Shown in pieces: positions 52,155-61,839 of a stretch of 64,000 nucleotides of DNA. The notes under the pieces were generated by a model, which worked only from the letters and a program-made list of their open reading frames with translations, was not told the origin of the DNA and did no database searches. Position 1 is the stretch's first letter. Each line of letters begins with the position of its first letter. This DNA comes from a bacterium (lineage in GTDB: Bacteria; Patescibacteriota; Microgenomatia; UBA1406; GWC2-37-13), in the NCBI GenBank assembly GCA_021833625.1, contig JAKBEU010000003.1, positions 147,250 to 211,249 of the forward strand, in the 5' to 3' direction. Both the position numbers and the translations under genes were made by a program.

Positions 52155-55100
52155 ATGCCCGGCTTTTTTGATTTTATAAAAAAAACACCAACCAATGCAA
52201 GTGCAGTTGCTCAACCTGTGGCTGCAACACCACCTGTTCAAACATTTAATGGGATAGGAACCCCGCCGGCACCAGCACCTGTCGCTCCACAGCCAACAGT
52301 TGTTCCTCCAAATCCCAATCAGCAACGTATACAAGAGTTGTTAAAATCACAAGCTCCACAAGCCCCGCAGCAACCGTCTCAGCCTGTTAACGTGGGTCAG
52401 GCAAATCCAACTCCGCCGCCTGCTGCAAAACCGTTGGGAGCTTCTCTCAATTCAAACATTAATACACAAAAAAGATCTGATTTGGATTTAATGACTCATC
52501 TGACGCAAAGATCGAATAGGGTATTTGTTGCGGCACAGGCAAAAGCAAAAGAACTCGGGAGTCCGCTTATTGACAGTGAGCACATGCTGCATGGTTTGCT
52601 TGCTGACGGAGAGATATATAAACTATTAACAGAACTTAAAGTCCAACCTCAACAAGTTGAAACAGAACTTACCCAATCATATAAAAGAGAACCGGCAAAA
52701 CTTGTTCCTCCGCAAATTTCTCCGCGGTTAAAACGCATTATCGACAACTCTCTTGTTGTTGCGCGAAAATTAGGATTTGAATTCATTTCTCCCGAACACA
52801 TTCTTTTTGCATTATTTGAAGAAGGAGAAGGGATAGGCGCACGCGTGTTGGCAAAATTAGGGCTAAAAAAAGAAGATATAAACAAAAAAATAGCAGGAAA
52901 CAAAGAAGGACTTCTTACCGATCAGAAAGAAGCCGAAAAGAAAAAAAGCTCACTTGAACAATATACCGTTGATATGACGGCGCGTGCCGCTCAGGGACTT
53001 CTTGACCCGGTAATCGAGCGATCAAAGGTAATCGAAAGAGTCATTCACATTCTTTCAAGACGGAGCAAGAACAATCCAGCCCTCGTTGGAGAAGCGGGAG
53101 TCGGAAAAACCGCAATCGTCGAAGGACTTGCAGAACAGATAGTTGCAAAACAGGTGCCGGAAACCCTCCTTAACAAACGCATTTTGAGTCTTGACCTTAT
53201 GAGCGTTATGGCAGGAGCATCACATAGGGGAGAGTTTGAAGAACGCATGAAGAACATCATTGAAGAAGTAAAAGCGAGCAAAGGACAGATAATTCTTTTT
53301 ATCGATGAAATACACAATATAGTTGCGGGGGGAGAGGGGTCGGGAGACGCAGGCAATCTTCTCAAGCCGGCACTCTCCAGAGGAGAAATGCAGCTTATCG
53401 GCGCAACGACATTAACGGAATATAGAAAATATATAGAGAAAGATCCGGCCCTTGAAAGACGATTTCAGCCGGTAGTCGTTCCGGAACCGACGGAAGAAGA
53501 AGCAATAAAAATGCTCAAAGCATTAAAAGGGAAGTATGAAGCATTCCATCGCGTCCAGATTCCGGATAGCGCAATTGAAGCTGCGGTACGTTTGTCCAAG
53601 CGCTATGTCGGAGACAGATTCCTTCCCGACAAAGCGGTTGATCTTATCGATGAGGCTGGTTCTGCAGTACGACTTCCTCTTATCTCGCTTCCTGAAGAAA
53701 TCAAATCCCTTGAAGAGAGAATAAAACAATTGGAACAGGAAAAGACGGAGTTGGGAAAAACGGGAGACCAGGTGCGGGTACGAATAATCAATTCAAAGCT
53801 CTCCGATATTCAAGGCGACCTTGGTGATAAAAAAGACGAATTCAACCAAAAGAAGGCCCAAACAACAACGGCAGTATCCGTTGAGATTATTAAGGACATT
53901 GTTGCGCGATGGACTGGAATTCCTGTCGCAAAACTGTCCGGAAGCGAAACGGAAAAACTGACAAAACTCGAAGATATTATGCATGAACGCATTATCGGAC
54001 AGGAAGAGGCAGTAAGCTCGGTATCTCAAGCTGTCCGACGTGGTCGTGCAGGACTTAAATCAGCAGGCCGGCCGATAGGTTCATTCATTTTCATGGGGCC
54101 CACAGGTACCGGAAAAACGGAACTCGCAAAAACATTGGCAGATATCTTATTTGGCAGCGAAGATGCGATGATCCGCTTTGACATGACAGAATACATGGAA
54201 AAACATGAAGTCGCAAAACTTCTTGGTGCTCCCCCTGGATACGTCGGATATGAAGAGGGGGGAAAGCTCACCGAAGCGGTGCGTCGAAAACCGTATTCAG
54301 TTGTTCTGTTTGACGAAGTAGAAAAAGCGCATCCCGATATTTTCAACATCTTACTTCAGATTTTGGATGATGGACGATTGACCGACAACAAAGGACATGT
54401 CGTGTCGTTCAAAAATACGGTAGTTATCTGCACGTCGAACCTCGGTTCAAAGGTTATTCAGGAAGAGTTAACAAAAGCGGGAAAAACAGAGATAGAAGAG
54501 CCTCCAACGATCACTTCATATACATTCTCTCCACGAGGAAGAGAAATAGTGTTGATAGGAAATAAAGTTCTTGAGAAAGAATCATCCGCGGCCGATGGCG
54601 CGAAGCCATCTGCATGGATCGAAAAGACACTCCTTGATTATTTTGCGGGACAGGAAGTAGAGGTAGATGTCGTTGTTCAGCCCATTGCTCCTGCTGACCC
54701 GACACAGCCCCAACCGTCTGTTCCTCCTCAGCCAAAAGGAGAACTTCCGGTGCATGGATTTGACACTCATGCAATGTCTTCCTCCGGAGTTGAGATGATT
54801 ACCAAAGGAGGAGTCGCATATGTGCGTACTTCAACAACTGCAAAAACATGGAAACAGTCAACGCTCATTTCTTATTTTAAGGATGGGGTTGTCATCAATT
54901 CTCTTCCTGACGCACCTGATGAACAGTTGCCGACGGCTTCCCTTAAGACGCATACATTTACTCCTGACGAACAAGAGGTAGTGACATATAAGGATAGATT
55001 TTGGAGACGAAAGATGGCGACCAACGATTGGCAAACGGGATTTTTAAAAGATTATTTTACCGATTCAAAAATTGAGAAGGGAACCTTTCCGCTTTCCTAT

Positions 55101-55922
55101 TGGGATATTCATACGTTCTCTCCGTCGGGCACAGAGATAATTATCGTAGGAGATATCGTCTGGTTAAAAGATCAGACAGGAGAGCAGTGGAAAACAAAAC
55201 TGTTAAGCGAATATTTCGGTCCCGAACTACCGCTTGAACAGCATGTCAGTGAAAAGCAGAAAATTGACGTCGAAATACAGAAGAAACAGTTCTTGTCCCT
55301 AAAGGAAAAGGTCATGAATGAGCTGATGAAGTTCTTCAGACCCGAACTCGTAAACCGATTTGATGAAGTCATCATGTTTGAGCCTCTCAGATTTGAACAT
55401 ATGACACGTATAGTCAAAATTCAACTTAAGGGAGTTCAAAAGGCCATGGAAGATCAGGATATGGGCTTTTCCTGCTCAGAAAGCGCAATAAAAGAAATAG
55501 CACGAAACGGATTTGATCCGGTTTTCGGAGCACGCCCATTGCGACGCGCAATTCAGCGACTCATTGAAAATCCAATCTCAAGTCTTATCATAGAAAAAAA
55601 GGCGAATGCGGGAGATGAAGTAAATGTTGAGTTTGACGGCCAGCAGTTTGTCTTTAACATTCAAAAAGCGACAGTTGTCGAAAATAAAACAGATACAAAA
55701 AAGAAATTTGTATGCGATATCTGTGCGGCTCATTTCTCAACGGAAGTGGTAAAAAATGCGACAACCATCTGTTCCTACTGTGGCTCGTCGAAAGTCCAGG
55801 AAGCATTTAATGTGGAAAAGTCTTTTTCAGACGAGAAAAAAGCGCCTCAGGCAGAACCAACGGCTCCTCAGGGAGTCGCAAAGGATGCATCAACAGGAGA
55901 CATTCAGGCAGTAACGGTGTAG
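52155..55922 (+). CDS. clpC: ClpC-type AAA+ unfoldase with a four-repeat insertion in D2
   Basis: 1255 residues. Pro/Gln-rich head (1-105), double Clp_N (110-250), D1 with GEAGVGKT (312-319) and LFIDEIH (381-387), a short coiled-coil M region (510-570), D2 with GPTGTGKT (648-655), VLFDEVE (717-723) and CTSNLG (759-764). In ordinary ClpC/ClpB about 40 residues separate TSNxG from FRPEF; here about 300 do (FRPEL at 1061). The added block (about 775-1045) holds four related 38-44-residue units ending W...L..YF. A C-terminal zinc ribbon (C1187, C1190, C1206, C1209) follows. Unfolds proteins for a protease or alone; the insertion is likely a pore- or partner-facing module. Confidence 0.9.
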   Translation: MPGFFDFIKKTPTNASAVAQPVAATPPVQTFNGIGTPPAPAPVAPQPTVVPPNPNQQRIQELLKSQAPQAPQQPSQPVNVGQANPTPPPAAKPLGASLNSNINTQKRSDLDLMTHLTQRSNRVFVAAQAKAKELGSPLIDSEHMLHGLLADGEIYKLLTELKVQPQQVETELTQSYKREPAKLVPPQISPRLKRIIDNSLVVARKLGFEFISPEHILFALFEEGEGIGARVLAKLGLKKEDINKKIAGNKEGLLTDQKEAEKKKSSLEQYTVDMTARAAQGLLDPVIERSKVIERVIHILSRRSKNNPALVGEAGVGKTAIVEGLAEQIVAKQVPETLLNKRILSLDLMSVMAGASHRGEFEERMKNIIEEVKASKGQIILFIDEIHNIVAGGEGSGDAGNLLKPALSRGEMQLIGATTLTEYRKYIEKDPALERRFQPVVVPEPTEEEAIKMLKALKGKYEAFHRVQIPDSAIEAAVRLSKRYVGDRFLPDKAVDLIDEAGSAVRLPLISLPEEIKSLEERIKQLEQEKTELGKTGDQVRVRIINSKLSDIQGDLGDKKDEFNQKKAQTTTAVSVEIIKDIVARWTGIPVAKLSGSETEKLTKLEDIMHERIIGQEEAVSSVSQAVRRGRAGLKSAGRPIGSFIFMGPTGTGKTELAKTLADILFGSEDAMIRFDMTEYMEKHEVAKLLGAPPGYVGYEEGGKLTEAVRRKPYSVVLFDEVEKAHPDIFNILLQILDDGRLTDNKGHVVSFKNTVVICTSNLGSKVIQEELTKAGKTEIEEPPTITSYTFSPRGREIVLIGNKVLEKESSAADGAKPSAWIEKTLLDYFAGQEVEVDVVVQPIAPADPTQPQPSVPPQPKGELPVHGFDTHAMSSSGVEMITKGGVAYVRTSTTAKTWKQSTLISYFKDGVVINSLPDAPDEQLPTASLKTHTFTPDEQEVVTYKDRFWRRKMATNDWQTGFLKDYFTDSKIEKGTFPLSYWDIHTFSPSGTEIIIVGDIVWLKDQTGEQWKTKLLSEYFGPELPLEQHVSEKQKIDVEIQKKQFLSLKEKVMNELMKFFRPELVNRFDEVIMFEPLRFEHMTRIVKIQLKGVQKAMEDQDMGFSCSESAIKEIARNGFDPVFGARPLRRAIQRLIENPISSLIIEKKANAGDEVNVEFDGQQFVFNIQKATVVENKTDTKKKFVCDICAAHFSTEVVKNATTICSYCGSSKVQEAFNVEKSFSDEKKAPQAEPTAPQGVAKDASTGDIQAVTV
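54480..55290 (+). repeat. four-unit repeat block inside the ClpC D2 domain
   Basis: Codons 775-1045 encode four similar units at residues 787-830, 868-909, 931-968 and 984-1021. Shared pattern: [TH]-T/A-F/M-S/T, then x(4)-E-[IVM], a Trp or aromatic about 15-25 on, and a closing L-x-x-Y-F. The first to second spacing includes a Pro/Gln linker (843-862). Protein-level repeats only; the DNA has diverged. Confidence 0.8.
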
Positions 55923-55939
55923 AATTGGAAAGCGGTACT

Positions 55940-56155
55940 ATGACAAACAACTTTACCCCATTAATTATTTCTGAAATTCAGAAAAAGCAAGAAGAGCAAA
56001 GGGGTGTTGTTGCCCCAAAAAAGAGCTCTTTTGACCTCAACGTCATCTTTCTTACTCTGGTTGTTGTCACCCTTGCTATCCTGGTCGTCCTTCTGTTTCT
56101 CCTTATCCAAAAAAAGATGCAGGAGTTATCGTTAGTCCCACTTTACTTTGCATGA
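55940..56155 (+). CDS. small single-helix membrane protein
   Basis: 71 residues from the ATG at 55940 (an in-frame TTG at 55925 would add five). Charged N-terminus MTNNFTPLIISEIQKKQEEQ, then helix 36-58. Follows the clpC stop by 17 bp and overlaps the next gene by 4 bp. Confidence 0.65.
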   Translation: MTNNFTPLIISEIQKKQEEQRGVVAPKKSSFDLNVIFLTLVVVTLAILVVLLFLLIQKKMQELSLVPLYFA

Positions 56156-56829
56156 ACAATCCCCTTACGGTTTTTGTCCTGTTTATCTGTGAGATTCTTG
56201 CGATATATTTCTTAGCTCATGCTCTCTTGAATATGGCATTTCACCTACTCAGAAGAATTTTTCATTCTGACCGTCCCATTATTTTACTTATGGCTTTTTT
56301 ATATCTTCCCGGCACCATACTGCATGAAATTTCCCACTATTTTTTTGCGCTTCTTCTTGCCATGAATCCTGAGGAAGTGTCTATACTTCCTCATATCGAA
56401 AAAAATCATATTCAGCTGGGACATGTTACTTATCGGAAACATGCCGGTGACTTTATCCGCCCCATTATTGTAGGAGTAGCCCCTTTTTTTGGAGCAATCG
56501 GAGCTTTATGGGCAAGCCAAGCGTTTCATTTGTTTCCGGGAGGAGTCTGGTGGCAAACCGTATTGTTTGGATATCTCATTCTGGCCATTACGGCAAACAT
56601 GTTTTCATCAAAACAGGATTTAGTGGATCTTGTCTATGTTATTCCCTTATTCTTGATTATCGGCGCCATAATGTATGTTTTTTCAATACAGGTCAACACC
56701 CAAACATTCATCTTAATAATCAGCACGTATAAGTCGTTCTTTCAAGCTCTCCAGGTTCCTCTTTTGTTTTCCGTTGCGGCGCACGCTATACTTATGGTGA
56801 TAATAAAAATTATATTATCGGTACTATGA
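56152..56829 (+). CDS. M50-like membrane metallopeptidase
   Basis: 225 residues with about six membrane helices. HEISH (about 60-64, after LYLPGTIL) is a zinc-peptidase HExxH in a helix, and SSKQDLVD later may supply the third ligand. This layout matches M50B-like proteases, which cut within or next to the membrane. Coupled to both neighbours by 4-bp overlaps. Confidence 0.75.
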   Translation: MNNPLTVFVLFICEILAIYFLAHALLNMAFHLLRRIFHSDRPIILLMAFLYLPGTILHEISHYFFALLLAMNPEEVSILPHIEKNHIQLGHVTYRKHAGDFIRPIIVGVAPFFGAIGALWASQAFHLFPGGVWWQTVLFGYLILAITANMFSSKQDLVDLVYVIPLFLIIGAIMYVFSIQVNTQTFILIISTYKSFFQALQVPLLFSVAAHAILMVIIKIILSVL

Positions 56830-57143
56830 TAAAAGACGCATATGCACAAAGCATCAACATAAGTGGAACGCCCATAACGGGTCCGTTAGTTGGCTATAAC
56901 ACGATAGGGGATGTCGTAAATAACGTCGTTCCGTTTGTCATGAGTATCGCGGGAATAATACTTTTTTTCATTCTTATGTGGGGAGGATATGATTATCTCA
57001 TGTCTCAAGGCGCTCCTGAAAAAATAAAATCGGCCAATGCCAAGATAACCGCCGGAGTCGTCGGTTTTGTGCTTCTTATACTTTCGTTTCTTATCACGAG
57101 AGTTATCACGTATATTTTCGGTATCGGTGGCGGCGCAATATAG
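56826..57143 (+). CDS. T4SS_pilin-type small membrane protein
   Basis: 105 residues. N-terminal short segment, then helices at about 33-56 and 72-100 around DYLMSQGAPEKIKSANAKI. The GAPEKIK loop equals that at 16540-16854. Fourth pilin-like gene in the window. Confidence 0.78.
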   Translation: MIKDAYAQSINISGTPITGPLVGYNTIGDVVNNVVPFVMSIAGIILFFILMWGGYDYLMSQGAPEKIKSANAKITAGVVGFVLLILSFLITRVITYIFGIGGGAI

Positions 57144-57157
57144 GTATAATTCTTCAC

Positions 57158-58216
57158 ATGTATATTAAACGGATGGCTTTGTACCGGTTCCGTAATCTTT
57201 CCGAAAAAATCGTCCATTTTTCAGACAGCCTGACTATTGTAGTGGGAGAAAATGCCCGCGGAAAAACAAATATATTGGAAGCGATTTGTTGTCTTATCAG
57301 CGGAGAGGGATTTCGCGAATCGAAGGAAGAAGAACTTATTGAAATAGGAAAGAGCGACATGCAATTGGACGGTATTTTTATTGTAGGTGAAAATGAACAC
57401 CACTATCGGATACTTCTGCAAAAAGGAAAAAGCGGTACGGCCCTCAAGACGTTTTTCGTGGAAAAGGCGCATAAAGGCCAAAAACAATACATTGCCGAGC
57501 AGACGAAGGCAGTTCTGTTTGCTCCCGAGCAAGTAGAGATAATTACGGGTGCTCCGTCACTCCGCAGGCTTTACTTTGATCACGTCATCGGTTCATTTGA
57601 TTATTCCTATAAAGTGCACATCAGTAACTACGAACAGGCGCTCCGCAAGCGGAATAAGATTCTTGAATATTATCACGGAGGGAACATAGATGAACAATTG
57701 TCATTTTGGGACACGTACCTCATGAAAGAAGGAGCTGCTATCACACAAACACGGCAAAACTATATCGAATTTCTCAATAATAATTCCCACCTTGATGGCA
57801 GGGAGTTCAAGATAGCGTATGAAAAGAATGAGTTTTCCCGTGAGCGGTTGCAAAATAAAAAAGAACTTGAGCTGAAGATTCACAAAACACTTATCGGTCC
57901 GCAAAAAGATGACTTTACTCTTTATTTACTCGACAAAGAGGGAGAGGCAAAGAACATCCAGAAATACGGCTCCAGAAGTGAGCAGCGCCTGGGCATATTT
58001 TGGCTGAAGATGAATGAAATCCGTTATATGGAAAAAGAATTAAACATCAAACCCATCCTTCTGCTTGATGATGTATTTTCCGAGTTTGACCATGGCAATA
58101 AAGAGCGAATCCTCAATCTTATCGATGAGCATCAAACCATCATGACAACAACCGATAAAGAGTTTGTCGGAGAGATAGAAAAAAAGAACAATAATATAAA
58201 AACGGTCTTCGTATAA
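57158..58216 (+). CDS. recF: DNA replication and repair protein RecF
   Basis: 352 residues. Walker A GENARGKTN, the RFRNL start (ALYRFRNLSE), YFDHVIGSFD, GPQKDDFTL, the signature SRSEQRLG and Walker B ILLLDDVFSEFD. Loads RecA at gaps. TATAAT ends 7 nt before the ATG. dnaA and dnaN, its usual neighbours, are not in the window. Confidence 0.94.
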   Translation: MYIKRMALYRFRNLSEKIVHFSDSLTIVVGENARGKTNILEAICCLISGEGFRESKEEELIEIGKSDMQLDGIFIVGENEHHYRILLQKGKSGTALKTFFVEKAHKGQKQYIAEQTKAVLFAPEQVEIITGAPSLRRLYFDHVIGSFDYSYKVHISNYEQALRKRNKILEYYHGGNIDEQLSFWDTYLMKEGAAITQTRQNYIEFLNNNSHLDGREFKIAYEKNEFSRERLQNKKELELKIHKTLIGPQKDDFTLYLLDKEGEAKNIQKYGSRSEQRLGIFWLKMNEIRYMEKELNIKPILLLDDVFSEFDHGNKERILNLIDEHQTIMTTTDKEFVGEIEKKNNNIKTVFV

Positions 58217-58220
58217 TCCC

Positions 58221-58976
58221 TTATATATCAATCGTCACGACAAAGGGGCGATGATCGGATACGTCGTCCTCCGGAGACGACTTGGAAATCACATCTACCT
58301 CGGGACTTGTAAAGAACATATCAACAACTGCCGTTGCATAACCGGGGTTTGTTTTATGTTTCATGTTGAATGACGTAGTCAGTTCATTTTTAAACACGTT
58401 CACCATATATTTTTCGATATTTGCAACGACTTTCGTACTTGGCTTAAGATTAAAATCTCCCATGAGGACCGCATATGTTTTTTCTTTTATCTCCTGCGCG
58501 ATGATATTTCCCATGCGGGATCTTTCGGGGGAATCATCTCCTCCCTTTCCCCAAATACCGTGCAGATTAAATACATGCAGTTGTTTTCCGTTAATCGGAA
58601 TGACAACATGTTGCATATTCTTCGGATAGTGGGAAAAATCATTTTCTTGTGGAGGTCTGGTAAGTCGTTTATACGTACCGTGGAGAAATATCGTTTTTTC
58701 CTGTGTAATGGGAAAGCGGGAAAAGATGGCATTTCCTTGATCCGTCTGTCCTTGAGGCCAGATCTCATATAGTTCCGGGGAATAGTAGGAATGATAATGG
58801 CGAAGGAGAGCTTTAAGGTGACTCGTTGACTGGAAATGCGGCGGTTGTTTTGTATCTCCATTGAATACCTCCTGCAAGCAGAGCACGTCGGGATTTTCGC
58901 GCTTAATAAGCGCTGTAATGTTATCCCAATATATTCCTCCCTCAAGTAAATTTAACTGTAAAAATTTTATGTTCAT
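58221..58976 (-). CDS. endonuclease/exonuclease/phosphatase family protein
   Basis: 251 residues. EEP motifs: QLNLLEGG, LCLQEVF with the metal Glu, HVFNLHGIWG, VLMGDFNLKPS and the closing VSDHRPFVV with the His general base. Substrate (DNA, lipid or phosphoester) is not decided. TATACT lies 11 nt upstream of the ATG at 58976. Converges with recF, 4 bp apart. Confidence 0.85.
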   Translation of the reverse strand: MNIKFLQLNLLEGGIYWDNITALIKRENPDVLCLQEVFNGDTKQPPHFQSTSHLKALLRHYHSYYSPELYEIWPQGQTDQGNAIFSRFPITQEKTIFLHGTYKRLTRPPQENDFSHYPKNMQHVVIPINGKQLHVFNLHGIWGKGGDDSPERSRMGNIIAQEIKEKTYAVLMGDFNLKPSTKVVANIEKYMVNVFKNELTTSFNMKHKTNPGYATAVVDMFFTSPEVDVISKSSPEDDVSDHRPFVVTIDI

Positions 58977-59301
58977 AGATACAGGAAAGTATAACAATTA
59001 TTTTAATTGACATAAAATAAGAGAAGAAGAAAGAAGGGAGAATAAATCTGCCTAAATTCGCGATTTTCAGAGAGTGATTACTGCCACATAACATTTCGTT
59101 AATGTGGGGCTTTCCAAAAACAAGGCCATTATGTTAAACAAATGCGACCTTTTTTTCGTTTCTGAAATCAGTTCTAGTGTGGGTGTCTGTCTTTAAAAAA
59201 GAAGTAAACTCAAACGAACTTAAATTCAAGCAGGTTTATTATTCCTAACTAACTTGTATACATTATACCACACTTTTTCAATAAAAGGGGAGTATTTGCA
59301 A
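58977..59301 (-). other. 325-bp interval without a gene, possible small RNA
   Basis: No frame with support. On the minus strand an extended -10 (TGGTATAAT) lies near 59273-59265. From there a transcript could run about 280 nt to the EEP gene. It would contain a hairpin, CCACATAAC/GTTAATGTGG (59083-59107), and an A/T-rich part. tmRNA, RNase P and 6S signatures are not seen. Confidence 0.3.
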
Positions 59302-60837
59302 TTACTTCTCAAGATCAAGCGTCTCATCAATTCTGATTTGTGCAACAAACTCCGGGACGTGTGACACAAGAATCATCATTCCCCGATAATTATTCAATGC
59401 CTCGGCGATACGGGGGAGGTGGCGGAAATTAATGTGATTGGTGGGTTCGTCAAGAATAAGCAGCCCCGGTTTTTGAAGAACTAAACGGGCAAACGAGACG
59501 AGGCCTTTTTGCCCTTCAGACAAAGTGCCGATTGTGGAATAAATATATTCTTCCGTAATAAGAAACCCGGCCGCGACCGAACGAATCTGCTGTTCATAAA
59601 TAGGTCCTCCCGTTTCTCTCACGGCTTTAACAAAAGATTCATACACCGTGTCGTTAAAATCAAGAGTTGAAAAATCCTGGCGGTAATAACCGATACGGAC
59701 ACCGGGCGATATCACTATTCCGCGGGCAGTTCCTTTGGCAAGTGATTCAATAAGGGTGCTCTTGCCGATACCGTTTGGTCCCTTGACAAGGAGATGTTTA
59801 TTTTTTACTAAAAATACATTAGTCGATTTCGTTATTTCTCCACTTTCCTGCATAATAGTGAAGGACGATATTCTCATATATTCATTTACAAGGCCTTCTT
59901 GGGAAGGAATCACAAATGAACGAATCGTTTTGTCTTCTCTCCGCACGGCAACCTTTTCACTTTCCATCTTTTCTGCCTTTTCTCTCATTTTTTTTGCCAC
60001 AAGCCTCATCTTTCCTCCCTTATGGGCAAAAAAGTTTGAACGCTCCCTATTTTCTTGGATACCGTGTTCCATCTGTGCATTTTGACGCCGTTCCCTTTCA
60101 ATACGTATTGCAATTTGCTCGACTACATCGTTGTAATTTCCGGCATATTGTTCGATTTTCTTTGTGAAACTGTCAAGGTAAAGAACACCTTCGGTGAATG
60201 CATTCAGAAATTCTGCATCGTGTGAGATGACTATGACACTTTTTTTGTAGTTAACAAGGAAGTTGGTAAGATGGGCAATTCCTTTATGATCAAGATTGTT
60301 GGTCGGTTCGTCAAGTAGGAGAAGGTCCGGATTTTTGATGAGTGCCGATGCCAGAAGAAGACGTGCCTGTTGACCTCCCGAAAAAGATTTTATTATTTTA
60401 TCAAGAGGTGCTTTCAGATTTACGGCATTCAGTGCACCACTCAGTCTTTTCCTTACCTCGTACGGCTCGACGCCTTCCCCTAACTGTTTTTGGAAATATT
60501 CCTCAACGGAAAGTAGCATATCTTCGATTGCTATTACCTGACGCGCAGTAGCAACAACAAGCCGTTTGTCGACCGAGATTTCTCCTGAGAGGGGATAGAG
60601 TTCTTTCGTAATCAATTTAAAAAGAGTGCTTTTTCCGGCACCGTTTTGGCCCATTAAAGCAACCTTCATGCCTTTTCTGACAGAGAAACTTACTTCGTCG
60701 ATAATGGTTTTGTCCTGGCCAAAGTCAAAGGAGACTTGAGAGAACTTAATTATGGTTTCCAGAGATAATATTTTATCACAAATTAACGCCTGGAGTAAAC
60801 TGAGGCTAAAATTCTTATGAAAACTCCCACTTAACAA
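59302..60837 (-). CDS. ABC-F family ATPase
   Basis: 511 residues if begun at the TTG at 60837, overlapping the flavin reductase by 23 bp. Family members start directly with the first ABC strand (IKFSQVSFDFG), so about 28 residues here are extra and a non-ATG start nearer residue 29 is likely. Two ABC modules: GQNGAGKST with SFSGGQQARL, and GPNGIGKST with LSEGQKGLV. Linker arm between them (about 240-320) is Arg/Glu-rich. ABC-F proteins relieve stalled ribosomes or confer antibiotic resistance. Confidence 0.9.
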   Translation of the reverse strand: MLSGSFHKNFSLSLLQALICDKILSLETIIKFSQVSFDFGQDKTIIDEVSFSVRKGMKVALMGQNGAGKSTLFKLITKELYPLSGEISVDKRLVVATARQVIAIEDMLLSVEEYFQKQLGEGVEPYEVRKRLSGALNAVNLKAPLDKIIKSFSGGQQARLLLASALIKNPDLLLLDEPTNNLDHKGIAHLTNFLVNYKKSVIVISHDAEFLNAFTEGVLYLDSFTKKIEQYAGNYNDVVEQIAIRIERERRQNAQMEHGIQENRERSNFFAHKGGKMRLVAKKMREKAEKMESEKVAVRREDKTIRSFVIPSQEGLVNEYMRISSFTIMQESGEITKSTNVFLVKNKHLLVKGPNGIGKSTLIESLAKGTARGIVISPGVRIGYYRQDFSTLDFNDTVYESFVKAVRETGGPIYEQQIRSVAAGFLITEEYIYSTIGTLSEGQKGLVSFARLVLQKPGLLILDEPTNHINFRHLPRIAEALNNYRGMMILVSHVPEFVAQIRIDETLDLEK

Positions 60838-61315
60838 ACGTTCTGTTACCTATGTTATAGAGCTTATCTTTTCGTTCTGAAATATAAGATTCCACAATTT
60901 CCCCTATAAAAATAGTGTGGTCTCCCGCATCGCATGTTTTAGTTACCTTACATTCGAAACAAGCAATCGAGTCCTCGACAAGCGGGGGATTAATTTTTTT
61001 CGAAGGGACCGTTTTCAATTTACACTTTGACAATTTATCCGTGTCCCATCCATGAACAGTTCCACAATACAAAACGTCATCCTTTTGTGAAAATGAAGGT
61101 AAACACAAGACGTATTCTTTCGTCTCAAGTATGACCTTATGAGAATAATGTTTGTTATAAAGACAAATAGCCCAACTTCGGGGATTTGAGTTGCAGAGAG
61201 TAAACCAGCCAATAGGAGTAGCATCAACCTTTCCATCAAGACTTTTACAGACAATCAAAGCAACCCCTTCCGGATGTCTCTTTTTTATTGCATCATCGGT
61301 AGATATTGTTTTCAC
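60815..61315 (-). CDS. flavin reductase-like (flavoredoxin) protein
   Basis: 166 residues with the FMN-binding split-barrel pattern: PEGVALIVCKSLDGK, ATPIGWFTLCNSNPRSW, and CFECKV. Starts at GTG (61315), with TACAAT 6 nt upstream, a leaderless GTG start. FMN or FAD reduction is inferred. Confidence 0.8.
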   Translation of the reverse strand: MKTISTDDAIKKRHPEGVALIVCKSLDGKVDATPIGWFTLCNSNPRSWAICLYNKHYSHKVILETKEYVLCLPSFSQKDDVLYCGTVHGWDTDKLSKCKLKTVPSKKINPPLVEDSIACFECKVTKTCDAGDHTIFIGEIVESYISERKDKLYNIGNRTFVKWEFS

Positions 61316-61358
61316 ACTATTATTGTATCAAAAGCAAAAAACAAACAGGAAAGGGGGT

Positions 61359-61712
61359 TTATTCTGTTCTATCATTCCATTTTATGCGTGCTTTAACTAA
61401 TTTATTTATCAATTTCACCGGAAGCTCGTCATTGAGGGGGAGGTGGATTGCCGATTTCGTGGTAACATATTTTTTCAGCTCGTTTTTACATTGTTCTATT
61501 ATGGGAGGCGGGATGTATAGTCCGATGTGATTTTTCATCAGTGCAAAATAGATGAGCCTTCCTTTGTAGTTGAAAAAGGGCATTCCATAACTTATTTTCT
61601 CCTCTGCCTCAGGTGCGGCTTTTTTTATTATTTTACGAAGAGCATTGAGCTTGTCTTGCATTTCACGTGGAGCATTTGCAATGTATTCATCGACGTCTTT
61701 TGCGCGTTTCAT
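61359..61712 (-). CDS. DUF1801 / YdhG-like protein
   Basis: 117 residues of the DUF1801 fold: VDEYIANAPREMQDKLNALRKII, APEAEEKISYGMPFFNYKGRLIYFA, IGLYIPPP and LPLNDELPVKLI. Function is uncertain in the family (some are described as iron chaperone-like). TATACT is 6 nt before the ATG. Confidence 0.88.
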   Translation of the reverse strand: MKRAKDVDEYIANAPREMQDKLNALRKIIKKAAPEAEEKISYGMPFFNYKGRLIYFALMKNHIGLYIPPPIIEQCKNELKKYVTTKSAIHLPLNDELPVKLINKLVKARIKWNDRTE

Positions 61713-61839
61713 GAATAAAGTATAGCAAAAAGATCTTTTTAGCTAGTCTGCGGGAGGCATGGGACAAAGTTGGAACGTGCTTTTGTTATAAAAAAGAGTA
61801 GGTTTTTACTATTGATTTCCAATTTGATATAATGCTGGT

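Noticed and set aside
58977..59301. tmRNA or RNase P RNA in the gap
   Set aside because: Neither the tmRNA ends nor the RNase P core (GAGGAAAGTC) is present on either strand.
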